Shown here one piece after another: positions 24,901 through 33,700 of a stretch of 64,000 nt of DNA (positions are counted from its first letter, which is position 1; the number at the start of each line of letters is the position of its first letter). The DNA comes from Brienomyrus brachyistius (taxonomy: Eukaryota; Chordata; Actinopteri; Osteoglossiformes; Mormyridae): the NCBI RefSeq assembly GCF_023856365.1, contig NC_064538.1, positions 14,068,435 to 14,132,434 of the forward strand, given 5' to 3'. The notes beneath the pieces were generated by a model. That model was given only the letters and a program-made list of their open reading frames with translations, was not told the origin of the DNA and searched no databases. The translations under genes and the position numbers were made by a program.

Positions 24901-24930
24901 CTGCTGGCCTTGGCCCTGTTCGCGAGGTGA
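3858..24930 (+). CDS. cacna2d3: Voltage-gated calcium channel subunit alpha2delta-3, 3' half of gene (last 11 coding exons, partial)
   Basis: Alpha2delta subunits are extracellular, GPI-anchored proteins that raise surface expression and tune gating of high-voltage-activated calcium channels. Visible coding exons: 3858-3919, 4661-4705, 4814-4876, 5353-5423, 8660-8735, 9582-9634, 10087-10142, 12863-12983, 21773-21885, 22674-22756 and 24838-24930. They sum to 836 nt: two bases finishing a split codon, then 277 codons and a stop. Every junction keeps frame. The joined peptide carries family-typical stretches such as MKLEFFQRKFWTASRQ, CYLIDNNGFILVSEDYSQ, CDTEYPAFVSERTIKETTG, IQQIPSSNLFMVVVD and NESLKCERLK. 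From memory these match CACNA2D3 much better than CACNA2D1, D2 or D4. The N-terminal part (signal peptide, VWA and Cache domains) lies upstream of the window. The gene is convergent with wnt5a. Odd points are an AT-AC intron and an intronic repeat built from its own splice donor. Confidence 0.95.
3920..4660 (+). other. cacna2d3: cacna2d3 intron, nothing else seen
   Basis: This is a 741-nt GT-AG intron between the WTASRQ exon and the CAALDGMC exon. I see no repeat family, RNA gene or extra exon in it. Confidence 0.7.
4661..4705 (+). CDS. cacna2d3: cacna2d3 exon b
   Basis: A 45-nt exon encodes CAALDGMCSISCENE, with acceptor ggcgcag and donor GAG|gtgagt. Two close cysteines match the disulfide-rich segment of alpha2delta-3. 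It is an exact number of codons, so skipping it would keep frame. Confidence 0.92.
4814..4876 (+). CDS. cacna2d3: cacna2d3 exon c
   Basis: A 63-nt exon encodes DISCYLIDNNGFILVSEDYS plus Gln, with acceptor tgatccag and donor CAG|gtacag. The C-[YF]-[LV]-IDNNGFIL stretch is a strong alpha2delta signature, close to identical among vertebrate paralogues. The intron before it is only 108 nt. Confidence 0.95.
4877..5352 (+). other. cacna2d3: cacna2d3 intron, nothing else seen
   Basis: A 476-nt intron with a normal donor (gtacag) and a pyrimidine-rich acceptor (cctccacag). No known repeat or RNA gene is recognised. Confidence 0.7.
5353..5423 (+). CDS. cacna2d3: cacna2d3 exon d
   Basis: A 71-nt exon encodes TGVFFGEVEGAVMSKLLAMG then SFK, and ends with AG of a split Arg codon. 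The donor is AAAAG|gtgagg. The GE[VI][ED]GAVM..LL.MG pattern is conserved across alpha2delta proteins. Confidence 0.94.
5590..5970. mobile_element. Foldback (MITE-like) element with long imperfect inverted repeat
   Basis: The core 5721-5832 is a hairpin. CCCTTAACAGCTT followed by TATACATTAATAATAAACAT on the left is mirrored on the right by its near reverse complement, ending in AGCTGTTAAGGG. Flanking arms carry repeated TTCATAATGCATT-like words on the left and ATTATGAAGGTG-like words on the right, so the symmetry extends beyond the core. Such TA-rich foldback repeats are common in fish genomes. I cannot assign a superfamily. The boundaries are approximate. Confidence 0.6.
7586..7925 (-). mobile_element. 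tRNA-derived SINE, near full length, with (ATCC)n tail
   Basis: Read on the minus strand it starts near 7925 with a pol III promoter-like head: an A-box-like TGGTGCAGTGG and a B-box-like GGGTTCGAGTC. A core follows (TTTGCATGTTCTCCCC, GGGTACTCCGG), then an L2-LINE-like 3' tail (AGGATAAGCGGTTTGG) and a (GGAT)n tail. The (ATCC)n at 7588-7608 on the plus strand is that tail. Several truncated relatives occur elsewhere in the window. It sits in antisense orientation in a cacna2d3 intron. Confidence 0.8.
8660..8735 (+). CDS. cacna2d3: cacna2d3 exon e
   Basis: A 76-nt exon with acceptor ctttttag. Its first base finishes the split Arg; it then encodes VTLYNYQAICKIDAESSASA and RSLLD, ending at GAT|gtaagt in phase 0. 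The family pattern is [VI]T[LM]Y[DN]YQA[IM]C. Confidence 0.94.
8736..9581 (+). other. cacna2d3: cacna2d3 intron, nothing else seen
   Basis: An 846-nt AT-rich intron with a strong polypyrimidine acceptor (gttttctctcag). No repeat family is recognised. Confidence 0.7.
9582..9634 (+). CDS. cacna2d3: cacna2d3 exon f
   Basis: A 53-nt exon encodes PYLAVFAAVKWLFTELV and ends with AT of a split Ile codon at the donor gtaagg. This amphipathic, Trp-containing segment matches the family. Confidence 0.93.
9635..10086 (+). other. cacna2d3: cacna2d3 intron, nothing else seen
   Basis: A 452-nt GT-AG intron ending in aatttctag. No other feature is recognised. Confidence 0.7.
10087..10142 (+). CDS. cacna2d3: cacna2d3 exon g
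   Basis: A 56-nt exon. It finishes Ile, then encodes FLVEFNLYSWWHSDLTAA, and leaves one G of a split Ala codon at donor gtgagt. FNL.SWWHSD is diagnostic of alpha2delta-3 among the four paralogues, as far as I recall them. Confidence 0.95.
10690..10996 (+). mobile_element. Non-autonomous DNA-transposon-like interspersed repeat, diverged
   Basis: The stretch includes GTCATGACTGGCACCAAGTC, AGAATCACTTAG and a 3' end like CCTAATAAAATGGCCATTAAGTGTA. These resemble a very common vertebrate/fish interspersed repeat with terminal CTAATAAAGTGGCC-type ends. I recognise the pattern but not the family name. It abuts the Tc1-derived copy that follows. Confidence 0.5.
11005..11497 (+). mobile_element. Tc1-like transposon remnant with embedded tRNA-like module (copy 1)
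   Basis: The left part encodes a fossil Tc1 transposase C-terminus (LEEFDQRVKEKRPMRAQHI; the family has [DE][EL]DRRVK.K.P.[SN]AQ). A module of about 130 bp follows that reads like a SINE or tRNA-type segment (CCTGGAGCAATTGAGG, CTTGCTCAAGAGCCC, GGATCTGAACCAGCGACC). It ends in a Tc1-type terminal repeat (TTTTGACTGGTACTGTA). The same architecture recurs at 49813-50340. The transposase is broken. The left inverted repeat is degraded. Confidence 0.75.
12863..12983 (+). CDS. cacna2d3: cacna2d3 exon h
   Basis: A 121-nt exon. With the acceptor gcgttctag it begins by finishing Ala and continues AAQRSGRTTVV, PCDTEYPAFVSERTIKETTG, SIDCEGCF and AA of a split Lys at donor gtgtgt. A second AG six bases downstream (CCGCAG) could act as an alternative acceptor removing two alanines. 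The PCDTEYP...SERTIKETTG block is strongly alpha2delta-3-like. Confidence 0.94.
15203..15372. mobile_element. Short inverted-repeat (MITE-like) element
   Basis: The left end GTGTTTCCCAGTCTGCTCCT and right end AGGTCCCCAAGAACCAGATTGGGAAACGC are imperfect reverse complements. They share GTTTCCCA.TCTG..C.TGGGGACC-type symmetry and enclose about 110 bp. Fish genomes carry many such non-autonomous elements. No transposase is present. The boundaries are approximate. Confidence 0.6.
15731..15906. mobile_element. Short inverted-repeat element of the TTCTGGTCCTGG...CCAGGACCAGAA type
   Basis: The left end reads GCAGAGTTCTGGTCCTGG and the right end reads CCAGGACCAGAATTGGGGAATCCTGCTC, which are near-perfect reverse complements around a spacer containing AATTAGTTGAATAAGGTGTG. 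A relative lies at 38790-38935. The sequence pattern is a very common fish repeat, non-autonomous and without coding capacity. Confidence 0.7.
21773..21885 (+). CDS. cacna2d3: cacna2d3 exon i (upstream of an AT-AC intron)
   Basis: A 113-nt exon with acceptor ctcctcag. It finishes Lys, then encodes SFVIQQIPSSNLFMVVVDD, KCECNSAKPVTMEPIEII, and leaves one T of a split Tyr codon. The Tyr is completed by AT at the start of the next exon, giving the family-conserved IE[IR].YNESLKC. No GT donor fits here. The exon is followed directly by ATATCCTT. Confidence 0.93.
21886..22673 (+). other. cacna2d3: U12-type (minor spliceosome) AT-AC intron of cacna2d3
   Basis: The 5' end is ATATCCTT at 21886-21893, the canonical U12 AT-AC donor. 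TTCTTTGAC at 22654-22662 matches the U12 branch-site consensus TTCCTTRAY with one change. It lies about 12 nt before an AC 3' end at 22672-22673, the spacing typical of U12 introns. This is the only joining that restores YNESLKC. The intron also contains CTT/ATT/GTT microsatellite runs (21888-21950) and a poly-T tract near 22117-22136. Confidence 0.85.
21888..21950. repeat. Trinucleotide microsatellite (CTT)n-(ATT)n-(GTT)n
   Basis: The run changes from CTT to ATT to GTT triplets immediately after the AT-AC donor, and the first CTT overlaps the donor consensus. Length change here would act right next to the 5' splice site. Confidence 0.85.
22674..22756 (+). CDS. cacna2d3: cacna2d3 penultimate coding exon (seed of the minisatellite)
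   Basis: An 83-nt exon. AT finishes Tyr, then NESLKCERLKFQKERRRPDS and CHPFHPE, ending in GAG|gtatgg in phase 0. Mammalian alpha2delta-3 has NESLKCERLKAQKIRRRPES and CHGFHPEEN at this place, so the exon end is fixed by homology. The last 16 bases (22741-22756, CCCTTTCCACCCCGAG) are also the beginning of the tandem repeat that fills the next intron. The reading frame stays open past the donor to a TGA at 23399-23401. Confidence 0.95.
22741..24459. repeat. 38-bp minisatellite containing a copied cacna2d3 splice donor, about 45 units
   Basis: The unit reads CCCCTTTCCACNCCGAG, then GTATGGCCTCCTCCTCCCTGT. The GAG of the donor motif falls at 22754 in the first unit and 24426 in the last. The difference, 1672, is exactly 44 x 38, so the array looks free of net length change. 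Each unit copies the end of the penultimate exon plus its 5' splice site. Variants: the sixth intronic base is mostly G or A (GTATGG/GTATGA), and the exon-like part is CACCCC, CACTCC or CACACC. A rare CACACCAAGGTATGATG variant at 24046 and 24350 is spaced 304 bp (8 units), indicating higher-order duplication. The array fills most of the 2081-nt final intron. Because 38 is not divisible by three, each strand's frames read one 38-residue periodic peptide in rotating phase. Confidence 0.97.
24460..24837 (+). other. cacna2d3: 3' part of the final cacna2d3 intron
   Basis: Unique sequence of 378 nt between the end of the minisatellite and the last coding exon. The acceptor region is pyrimidine-rich (TCTGTCCTCCCTTTGCC) but the AG itself sits after GATGAAG, 15-25 bases further on. 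Confidence 0.75.
24838..24930 (+). CDS. cacna2d3: cacna2d3 terminal coding exon with GPI-anchor signal
   Basis: Encodes EDAMECGGALGLLPLPG, then ATLLLLALALFAR and TGA. Mammalian alpha2delta-3 has ENARECGG here. CGG is the likely omega-site region, followed by a proline-containing spacer and a hydrophobic tail, the layout of a GPI-attachment signal. The acceptor is GATGAAG|GAG. A second AG three bases later (GGAG|GAT) would drop one Glu. The stop is at 24928-24930. Confidence 0.93.
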   Translation, partial: EDAMECGGALGLLPLPGATLLLLALALFAR

Positions 24931-25527
24931 CCCGGATGGAGCCCTTCCCCTCCGCCCTGGTGTGGCACACTCATCTGATACAGAAAAGGGAGCCCGGCGG
25001 ACTGAGATTCTGGCACAGCATAACTGAGTTTAACTTCTGTTGAAAATATGGACATTTCATGGGCATTCATACGTTTAAACTGTGGCTGGAATTATATTGC
25101 TATGTTTTTGAAGAGTTTTAAACTTTAAAAAACACACACAAAAATGAGCTCAAATGACTTTTATTTATCATTTGCAAGTGATGATACCATAAACTGTGAC
25201 GTGAAGATGAGAATAATTTGCAGACAAGAGTGGTAAATTATTTTGAGCTTTGCCTTACATCAAACGATCTGGTCTTGTTTGTGTATTTTTAATACAGTTT
25301 CTTTAAAGTTATGGGGTGTCAGGGAATGTTTCGTTTTGAGTAACTAACTCATTTTTATAACTATTAAGTTTCTATCTCTCAGAGGCCTGGCTATTGATTT
25401 TATATTACAAAAGGCCATTGATCTGAGATGAGAGCGTTTCATTTATACCAAAAGAATGCATCAGAATAGTATTGTTAAATTAAGTCTGTTTAATTTTCAT
25501 CTGAAGCCTATTAACACTTAAAATAAA
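24931..25527 (+). other. cacna2d3: Probable cacna2d3 3' UTR with candidate poly(A) signal
   Basis: The first AATAAA on the plus strand after the stop that I found is at 25522-25527. The stretch is AT-rich and without recognised repeats. The transcript end is inferred only from this hexamer and may lie farther downstream. Confidence 0.4.
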
Positions 25528-25944
25528 ACTGCTCAGATTCCAAGGACAGACATTATATGGCTGCCTGAAACACTTATTTGTTAGCGAAAGATGTTACATA
25601 ATTGCAGAGTTAAAGATATATTGACATGCAGACAAATCGGCAAATGAAGGCAAAATGTGATCCTCTGAACATCATAAATTGCTCTTCATTTCCTTGGGGG
25701 ACCATTCAATTTTGGGCGGGTGTCTGATAATCGGGACGGATGGGTAAAGACTGGGGTGGAAACCTTGCGCTGCTGGTTAGTTTCGGACTGCTGTACCTGA
25801 AGAGGTGTCCTCTTTGCCCTTTGGTGTTTGTGAGGTCCTGAGGGGAAGAGCTTGGCCTGTGAGAGCGATTTATCTGTGCACTTGTTTGTCGCAGCCCCGT
25901 ATGCAGAAGTATATATATATTTGCGTATGTATGAATTTAATGCT

Positions 25945-26213
25945 GCTAATGGTGGAAGTAGAAAAGACCAAGAGGTCAGATTAGTAGCTAATTCTGAACT
26001 TTCGGTCGTTTGCTGGCAACCGTTTAGGTCAAATGTACGTCAGATTCCAGTTTGTGTTGGATTTTGAGAATCAGCTGAGCTCTAGTCACTCTTCTGACTT
26101 TCATTACCGTCCCTGAATTGCTTGAAATAAGGTTGACCTCAGCATTTTCGAAAAGAAATCAAATGGAAATGTACTTTTCTCCTTGTGGACACGTGCACAG
26201 TTGTACAGTTATT
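25945..26213 (+). repeat. Diverged duplicated block, copy A
   Basis: It shares ordered similarity with 29041-29309 in the same orientation: CCAAGAGG.C.GATTA.TAGCTA, TACGTCAGATTC, TTTGTGT, GAGAATCA.CTG.GCTC, TTGA.CTCAGC.TTT and GAAA.TTTTCTCCTT..GACA. The copies are about 3.1 kb apart. It could be a transposon fragment of an unknown family or a local duplication. Confidence 0.65.
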
Positions 26214-28007
26214 AACCATCAATAAGTATATTTCGGAAGGGTCCAGCAACCTTACCAACAGCTTCGTACAGCCGGTACATTCTGTCAGCTGGGGACAGGA
26301 GCAAATTTCAGTGGGGTGGGCACATTTTACTACCTAGTTATGTGCCTTGTTTGTGGAACCATGTACCATCTAAACAGACCTTCTGTTAGTGTTTGAGCCT
26401 CTGGTTGCTGCTACGTGCCTAAGCTCTCTTTGACAGGGGTTTCTGCTTACAACCAGGTCAGGTGATGGCCATATGCTCAAAGCTACATACCTGATGATAA
26501 TTCATCTGCAACCCCGGCGCTAATTGTGCCCCCCCCTCACTCTCGTTGCACACTAGACCTCGCACTATCACTATGGCACTTGTGATTCTGGTTCTCACTC
26601 ATTCCTCCCAGCTGAGAAAAGATGTGGCCATTTTTTGCAAATCGAACGAATAGCCTTACATGCGAATTTGCTTTTCCTCCACAGAAATAGGACGCGTGTG
26701 TCCGGTGATGGGGTTGGTGAATGATGGTTATTATTCTGCGATAAATAGGCTATTCTGGGGCTCCTCAAAGCTATATCTGTAACACCGTCAAGACTGCAGG
26801 ATGTTGTAGGCCGTGGGGGCAGTCGGGCGCTCTGGCACCCCATGGAGGAGCTACTGTGTCTGTTCAGGGCCACTTTAATATATGAGTATGTCGGGGGGGT
26901 ACATTCAGGGAATATGGGGAGATGGCCAGGCAAACCAGGCAGAACAATGTGACCCCAAAAAAAGAATCGAAGGATCTTCAACATGTTATTTGCTGTGGTA
27001 CAAACAGCGCCATATACTTCTCTTTGAACTTGTTGACCGACTTTTTTATTTATTTTTTTTAACTTGGAATTTTTTCTCTTGGAAGACGTTAAATTTACAT
27101 GCGAGCTGTATTTCTCCAGGTCCTACAAAGTAACCAGCCAACACAATGAGACTGAACAATTTTCTCTGCTCTTTCTCAAAAGCCCCTTTTAGTGAGGCGA
27201 TAACATCAATCTTGACTTGCCCAAGACCACTGCAGGCATGGCTTCCGGAAGAGTTGGGAGGTGGAGTAACGAGTGTCGTGGCAACAGAATCAATCTGTGA
27301 GCTTCAGGGGAATGAGGTGCTGCCCCTTGGCAAGAGTGTGCAGGCTCTGACGTGCCAGGAGTTTCCTGTGGTCAGTAATTAATCATTGTGTAAATGGACT
27401 TCGGAATCTCTTCAGGTCAAATGTGTGATCCTGTTTTGCTAGGCCTCTCGTGACTGACTTCTGAGTGCCGTTTTCGTTACCGGCGAGTCGGCCCACTTAG
27501 GCGGCGGCTCTTCTGCTTGGGTTCTTTCAAATGGGTCTCATCATAATGGTGGGCGAAACCTGAGCCCACGTGTGTCGAAAGAACGGTTTTTCTTTTGTTT
27601 AGGTTCCTTTCTTGTGGAGAGTGTCGGCGCACACCCAGTGACGGGCGCACAGAGAGGGGGAATGGGCTGCAGAAGGAGTTATCTTCTCACGCACGGCCTC
27701 GCCCCCGTCCGCACCTGTGGTTCGAGCTCACGGTGCATAGCTTCGCTGTCAGACTGCCACTGTGTGGCGCTGCTATTCAGGCACGACGTTCAAGGCAAAT
27801 GAAGTGGAACTGAAAACACTGCTGGGGTATGAATTGCGGGATAACGTGTGTAAAACCTGGCCTGGGAATAAATTTCACAATGCATATAATTTCGCTGTCT
27901 GACTGGTGCAAAATGTAAGCAGGCATAACTAAACGCTTCTGATCGTCAACTGATCTATGGCGACCCCTATACGAATGAATTCCCTTTGCTCAAAACTTCA
28001 AAGCAGA

Positions 28008-28048
28008 GCGCGCGCGCACACACACACACACACACACAGACACAGACA
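28008..28048. repeat. Microsatellite (GC)n(AC)n
   Basis: GCGCGCGCG followed by ACACAC repeats then ACAGACACAG. The alternating purine-pyrimidine tract could adopt Z-DNA. A very similar (CG)n(CA)n tract lies in a wnt5a intron at 61285-61325. Confidence 0.9.
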
Positions 28049-29040
28049 CGCCGTTCACTGACAATGCCAGTAATGTAGGCCCTAAAAAGTATAGTGCTTC
28101 TTAGAGCTTTGCCTCATAAAAGATCTAACGAGGATGCAGGCAGTTTTTTTTTTTTTTTGTTAATTAAAATCTCCACTGAAAAATCTGTATTGAATTGCAC
28201 TGTAAAATCAAATAAATATGATTTTTTAAATAGGTTTTGTGATCTTGTGTTGATATTTTCTCATTCTCCATGGGAGCTTTTGTAAGAAACTGTCAGGCGT
28301 TTGTGCACGCAGCTTTCACCAGCAGTGTCTGTCTTCGTTCCAGACTGAGCGCTGTCTGACCCCATCAATACAGTGTACAGTTTCCTAGTTGTGACAGGCA
28401 GTGCTTGTAAGGAACAGCCACGCGGCCAGAGGTCAAACATACACGCCTGATCGCCGAACAGACCTCTCAAAGACAGACCTGTGTGAGGCGCCGCTCAAAG
28501 ATGGCCCTCGCTGGAAGCCAACGGGTGTGATTAGCTCAGGATTCCTGACACCCGCTGACACGTTTCAGTGAAAACGAAATCCGACCGGTCGACCACACAG
28601 GCGAGCGCTCGGCTTCAGAAAAACGGCAGGCCTTGAATACCTCCCCTGCCGTAGCCCTCTGTCGAATTGTACGGGGTTAGAAACGGAACGTCTTTGAGTT
28701 ACACAAGAATAACAAAAGATAAAAGGCTCACTATCCAAACTATATGGCTTCCAGTTTGGTTTGGCCAACGGAAAAGTTACACTGCAGCCTGTAAGTCAGG
28801 GAGCGTGTTTGTTGAACATGTCATCTGCCTGATCAGTGGCTGTAGGAGCTGTTTGAAAAGCCACCTGGAACGTTTACAGTATTTCATGTTTCCTGTGACT
28901 CTGTTTAAACATTACCTATTAGGGAATAATTAAGCGTTATTGCTCCCTTTTTTGTGTTCCTGTCCAAAAATATTCTCACTGCCAATGATTTTGTGTGTGT
29001 GTGTGTGTACAGAAAATGGTTGTGGTTTTCTGCTGTGTGT

Positions 29041-29309
29041 TGGTAATGAGTGAAAAAAGGCCAAGAGGCCGGATTATTAGCTATTTGTTGGCATGACTTT
29101 TTTGGTGAAAAGTACGTCAGATTCAGATTTGTGTGGGGGATTTGGAGAATCACCTGGGCTCCACTGATTCTGGAGTTTTTTAAAAAAACAATGGCTTTTG
29201 TTATCGTTACCAGAGTGTTTAAAATAAAGTTGAGCTCAGCTTTTTGAAAGCAACTCAAAAGGAAATTTAGTTTTCTCCTTACAGACATGTGAACAGTTTT
29301 TGGTTTATT
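29041..29309 (+). repeat. Diverged duplicated block, copy B
   Basis: The partner of 25945-26213. Relative to copy A it lacks about 11 bases after TTAGCTATTTG and has a poly-A insertion near 29182. The order of matching words is otherwise preserved over about 250 bp. Confidence 0.65.
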
Positions 29310-29992
29310 TCAGTCTGAAATGTGAATGGTACTCTGTGCCTTGTGGCTCCGCCCCCGCTCTCCCCCACCTTTTTTTTTTGGCTGACTGATATAAAAAGAG
29401 GTGCGACAGACGAGCAGACCAACAGATAGACAGGTGGATTAGGATGTTGAGGATGGCCGGGTGCCCATAACCTTTGCTTTCCCTGTTCCCGTCCCCTCAT
29501 TGCAAGCAGGCCAGACCATGGTGCACACAATCATCCCCACCATGGGGGTGGGGGGGAATCAAATAAAACCAAAATGACAAATTCCCCCACAGGGTGCCAG
29601 GAGAAACAGCTTGCCCAATGAGAGGTCGGAAGAGGGCTTGAAACATTGGCAGGCTGCTTGGCGGAGTGGCAGGTCTGGTGAGCAGCTGTGTTAGCAGCCT
29701 GAGTGCGGGAGCCTGGTCCAGCGTGAGTTTATTAAGGCTGGGCCACATTCACTGTCAGATCCCACAGTAATGTGAAGCCAGGCCGTCCTGTAGGGGGTCC
29801 AGTAAAGGAATTCCCCGCTACCACTGAAGTCTGGGGGGGGGGGGGGTTCAATCACAGCCAATGAATATCTGTATTTTCCAAAAAAAAAACCTTTTAAGAA
29901 TAATGAAATTATATAATATTAATTCAGTATTCGCCAGTTGATTATTCTTTTAAATGAAATAATTAATTTAATATTAATATGTAGTATACAAC

Positions 29993-30227
29993 TATACACT
30001 AGCATTGTTCTAACCAAAATTGTGGAAACACCTAGATTTTTTGGCATTACACTTTAAAAATTACTACAGTACATGAGTATTGGTGGTAATGTTCATAAAC
30101 AATCAAAGAATGTTATATCATACATATATGTTGGACGATTAAATGTGTAACTGGAGCAACTACTGAATAAAGTTCTGCAGTCTCTTAAAATTGGACGTGT
30201 TTCTACAATTTTGGCCACTAGTGTATA
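29993..30227. mobile_element. Tc1/mariner-type MITE with terminal inverted repeats
   Basis: The left end reads TACACTAG, about ten bases, then CCAAAATTGTGGAAACACCT. The right end is ACGTGTTTCTACAATTTTGG followed by CCACTAGTGTA, the reverse complement of the left apart from a small insertion. The element is about 235 bp, AT-rich and non-coding, with TA at both borders, which fits TA-targeting Tc1/mariner elements. Confidence 0.8.
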
Positions 30228-30691
30228 TTAAAAAACAGGATTCATTATATCCTGTGGAATTTTACAAAGATGGTATGATCATTTTATGCCAAACACTTTG
30301 CTTTACCGTGTATTTACTGCACATAATAGCATCACATTTCTTTTACATACGTATACACTTTTAATGCACACTATGCATGTTGTGGGCTTGGTGAAGTACG
30401 TTTGACATATTTTCTTGGTACTGGACATTTAAGTGTGTATTCATGTGGAGTGTTTGCATGTGTCATGCCTTCAGATGAAATGAATCCAACAAGTGTGGGA
30501 TTAAACCGCCAATCACGCCATTTTATAAATGTCACTCCATGTCACACTGGTAGGTCTTAAGCTCTTCGAGAAAGATACTCCAGAAAGGTGCCCTTTAACT
30601 CTCCAGCCCCTTTGTATGAGATATGAGATTTCAGGTGATATTTGGCTTGGATTTTTCTTAACTGCACAGGTGAATGGAAAGACAGTGACAT

Positions 30692-30780
30692 CCATCCATT
30701 TTCATCCACCCATATTCTAACTGCTTATCTTGGTCAGGGTTCCCGGGGGGGGGGGGGGGCAGGAGCCTGTCCCAGGTAGC
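30692..30780 (-). mobile_element. SINE 3'-tail fragment
   Basis: CATCCATTTTCATCCACCCA, then TAACTGCTTATCTTGGTCAG, a G-run of 15 (30745-30759) and GAGCCTGTCCCAGG. This is the L2-like tail of the SINE family seen complete at 7586-7925, in the same orientation and truncated at its 5' side. Confidence 0.65.
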
Positions 30781-33700
30781 ACAGAGCACAAGGCTGTTTT
30801 ACAGGAGACAACTAGTTTTGTCTAGTTTATTAACATCGGCATCATAACGATCATTGGATGCCTTTAATAATTTGCTGTCATAGACTGGCATTTTGTCCAG
30901 GAGATCCCTTCACTGCACTTCCTGGGATGAGCTCCAGGATGAGACTGACCCAGCGCTGAATAAGTGCTTAGAGAAAGTGGAGAAGATCTTATTCCTGATT
31001 AATTGTCTTTCATAGGACAGTCGCAGTTTAACTGCTTGGTTTTTATATCAGCACTACAATCCCTACTCAGAGGGAGCACTTCATAAAATTTACTGCTCCT
31101 CTCCCTTTAATAAACCACCATCAGGCAAGTTTATACATTACAATTCATTCAAATTCCAGTTTTTTATCCACAGCTCCCCAGCGGCAATGAATAAACATTT
31201 GCCGTTTAGTCATCAACCCGCGACGTTACCCAGGACCAGCAGCTGAGAAACCTGGGCACGCATCTTCAGTTGTTTTTATTGATAGGTACTGATGTAACAT
31301 GCAAGGAATATTGTTTGAAATTATCCATGGAAAACACAACACATCCCAAACTAGCACAGAAAAAAATATTCATTTCTATTGTTATTAAATATAATTAAAT
31401 AGTTCTTAATTTGTGTAAAGCTATGGATCCAGCTAAAAGTATTCTTATTGTTATAATTATTATCATTGTTATTTTGTTGTTGTTAATATTAATAATACAA
31501 TCTTATAAACAGAAATATGTAATTTCTATGATTGTCACTTTTTTTAATTATATGATATATTTTTTGTAAGTAAGATAATGTTTTTTTATTGACTGAGTCA
31601 TACAGACGGTGCACATAACACACAACTTCTTCTGAAGATGATAATAACAGGGGCTCTGGAAGTCTTTGTGACGGATACGTCAGGATGCAGCCACTGTCAC
31701 AATTGTTTAATTTCTAAGTGCCCTTAGCCACCGTGCAGCTGTGTGTGAATTATCCGACTTGTGCACAGAGATAGTGACCCTCCAAGGCCATTTTTTAAAG
31801 TGTGTGATGAAATGTGTACATTAGGATTTCTGGGTGTCTCCAGCTGTTATTAAAAATATCTGCACTCCCTTTTTAATTTAGCGTGTAAAATCTGATGGTT
31901 AAAGAGCCATTTCTCAAGCGTGTGTGCGCTGGCAATACTGCGACCCCTGGGTAGCACAGCGCTGCGAGGCTCAACAGGCCATATGGATCAAACAACACGT
32001 GCAAAGTGCATTGGACAGAGCAGAGAGCATGCAACCCCAAGCCGACTGACCGTATAAGGCTCACGGATAAATACCGACTACATCCAACCTTAACAAGCTT
32101 AAATAAACACTTTTGATTTATTTTTTTCCTTTCCCAGAACAACCTGACCATACCCTTGAAAAGGCCTATTTATATTAAAGGCTTTTGCATGCTAAGGTTG
32201 TTTTGGTGATGTTCTTCCACAGAGAAGCTCTTCCCACATAACTTAGGGACCAAGACAACCACATCATCTTGTCACTGTTTTTTGATACCTTTATACCAGT
32301 TGTGTGCTTTTTACACATCATGGTCATTCTTGGTGCAGTGATCCGAGTGATGCATCGGGAGGCAGCGATGATCATTCAGTCCCTCTTGACATCTCACCGG
32401 CAGCTGGATCTTCCTAGGAAGACGCTGTAAGACCATCTGTCGGCATGGCTTGCAGCGGAAGGCTGTGCTTTCTTTTTTTATAGCTTGTGTTCTCCGTAGA
32501 ACAGCACCAGCCGCGGGATCCTCTGCCGCCATGCCACAGACGATGGCTCGAGTGGATCATCTCAAAACAGACGATGAACCCTCCTGGAATGGCTCTCCTT
32601 CTGACGTTTATATTCTTCCTGGTTTGAAAGGCATTCCCAGCCAATTAGCTCCAAGAGCACGTCGTGCTTTTTGAAAAATGTCTTTATTGCCGAGTAACAG
32701 AAGATGCGTAAACAATGAGAAGTGGCAGAGCAGCGTGGGGTCCTTTTGGATTCGTTCCACATTCAGGGTCCTGGCCGGTCCTCCTAGCGCGTCTCGCTGT
32801 CCCATCTCGTCCATTTGCAGAAGCACAGCAACACTGTCCCAGAGTGGCAAGTTCTGTGATAGGCTGCCCTTTTCCATACTCCTTCCATACTATTTAATAA
32901 ATAGAGTCTTTTCATAGCCATGCTTCTTTAGGCAATCATTTGGCAAAAACCTCAAGAGGTAATTCTCCCCCTTTTTTTCTTTATTTGTCCACTAAATTTC
33001 CCCTAATTACTTTGTGCACCTGTGAACATATAGTATATTGAATTTTGTGCTGTGTCTGAAGAGAAAACCCCTCTGTTAATCACGTACTTTGGCTGGTCTT
33101 CATTAACAGAAATCCACATTGCCCGTGGGTCAGGGTTTTAGACTCGATGACACATTTTGATGCATAATTAGTCAACACTGATCGATCTGCTCAATTAATT
33201 TTGCATAGATACTGGGGCACCAAACTGACTCTTGGTGCAGAGATAGACCTGTAGCTGTCAGCAGTCAAGAAACGATAGATACTGTAGCTCAGAAGCGGTA
33301 TAGCATTGTGTCCTCACTTATGGCACAATTAGCCACGTGGCGTCGGAACCCTACATGAAGTCTCTGGTAAGACACTCTTAAAACTGGCTCTGGCAAATCA
33401 CTCCACCCCTGGGCTTTTCAGGGGATGTTCTGCACATGCAGACCTGTGAGGAGCTTGCAACATTTGGCTGTGATGCATTAACGGTTTTCTGCACAGAGCT
33501 TTACAATAATTTACCTGCCACCGTGGGCTATTTTTCTCATGGCCTCTGGATGGCCTTGCATGTGATATAATAATCCATGCAACAGATGACGCATGCAATT
33601 TCCATTAAATGGGAGCCACGTCAGTTGTGAATTACTCGTGTGGGGAATTCTTGTTCCTAACGTGCGTTGCAAATGACGATGTCGCTCCTGAACCAAACAC

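Larger units (their letters stand above)
25528..29992. other. Intergenic, includes a diverged duplicated block
   Basis: No gene or known transposon is recognised. Two stretches, 25945-26213 and 29041-29309, are diverged direct copies of each other (separate entries). There are CA/GC microsatellites near 28008-28048, a GT run at 28991-29008 and a G-run of about 14 at 29833-29846. Confidence 0.55.

Noticed and set aside
3858..24930. Assignment to cacna2d2, cacna2d1 or cacna2d4
   Set aside because: FNLYSWWHSD, CDTEYPAFVSERTIKETTG and IPSSNLFMVVVD fit alpha2delta-3, while the paralogues as I recall them differ strongly in this region. The wnt5a neighbour also points to cacna2d3.
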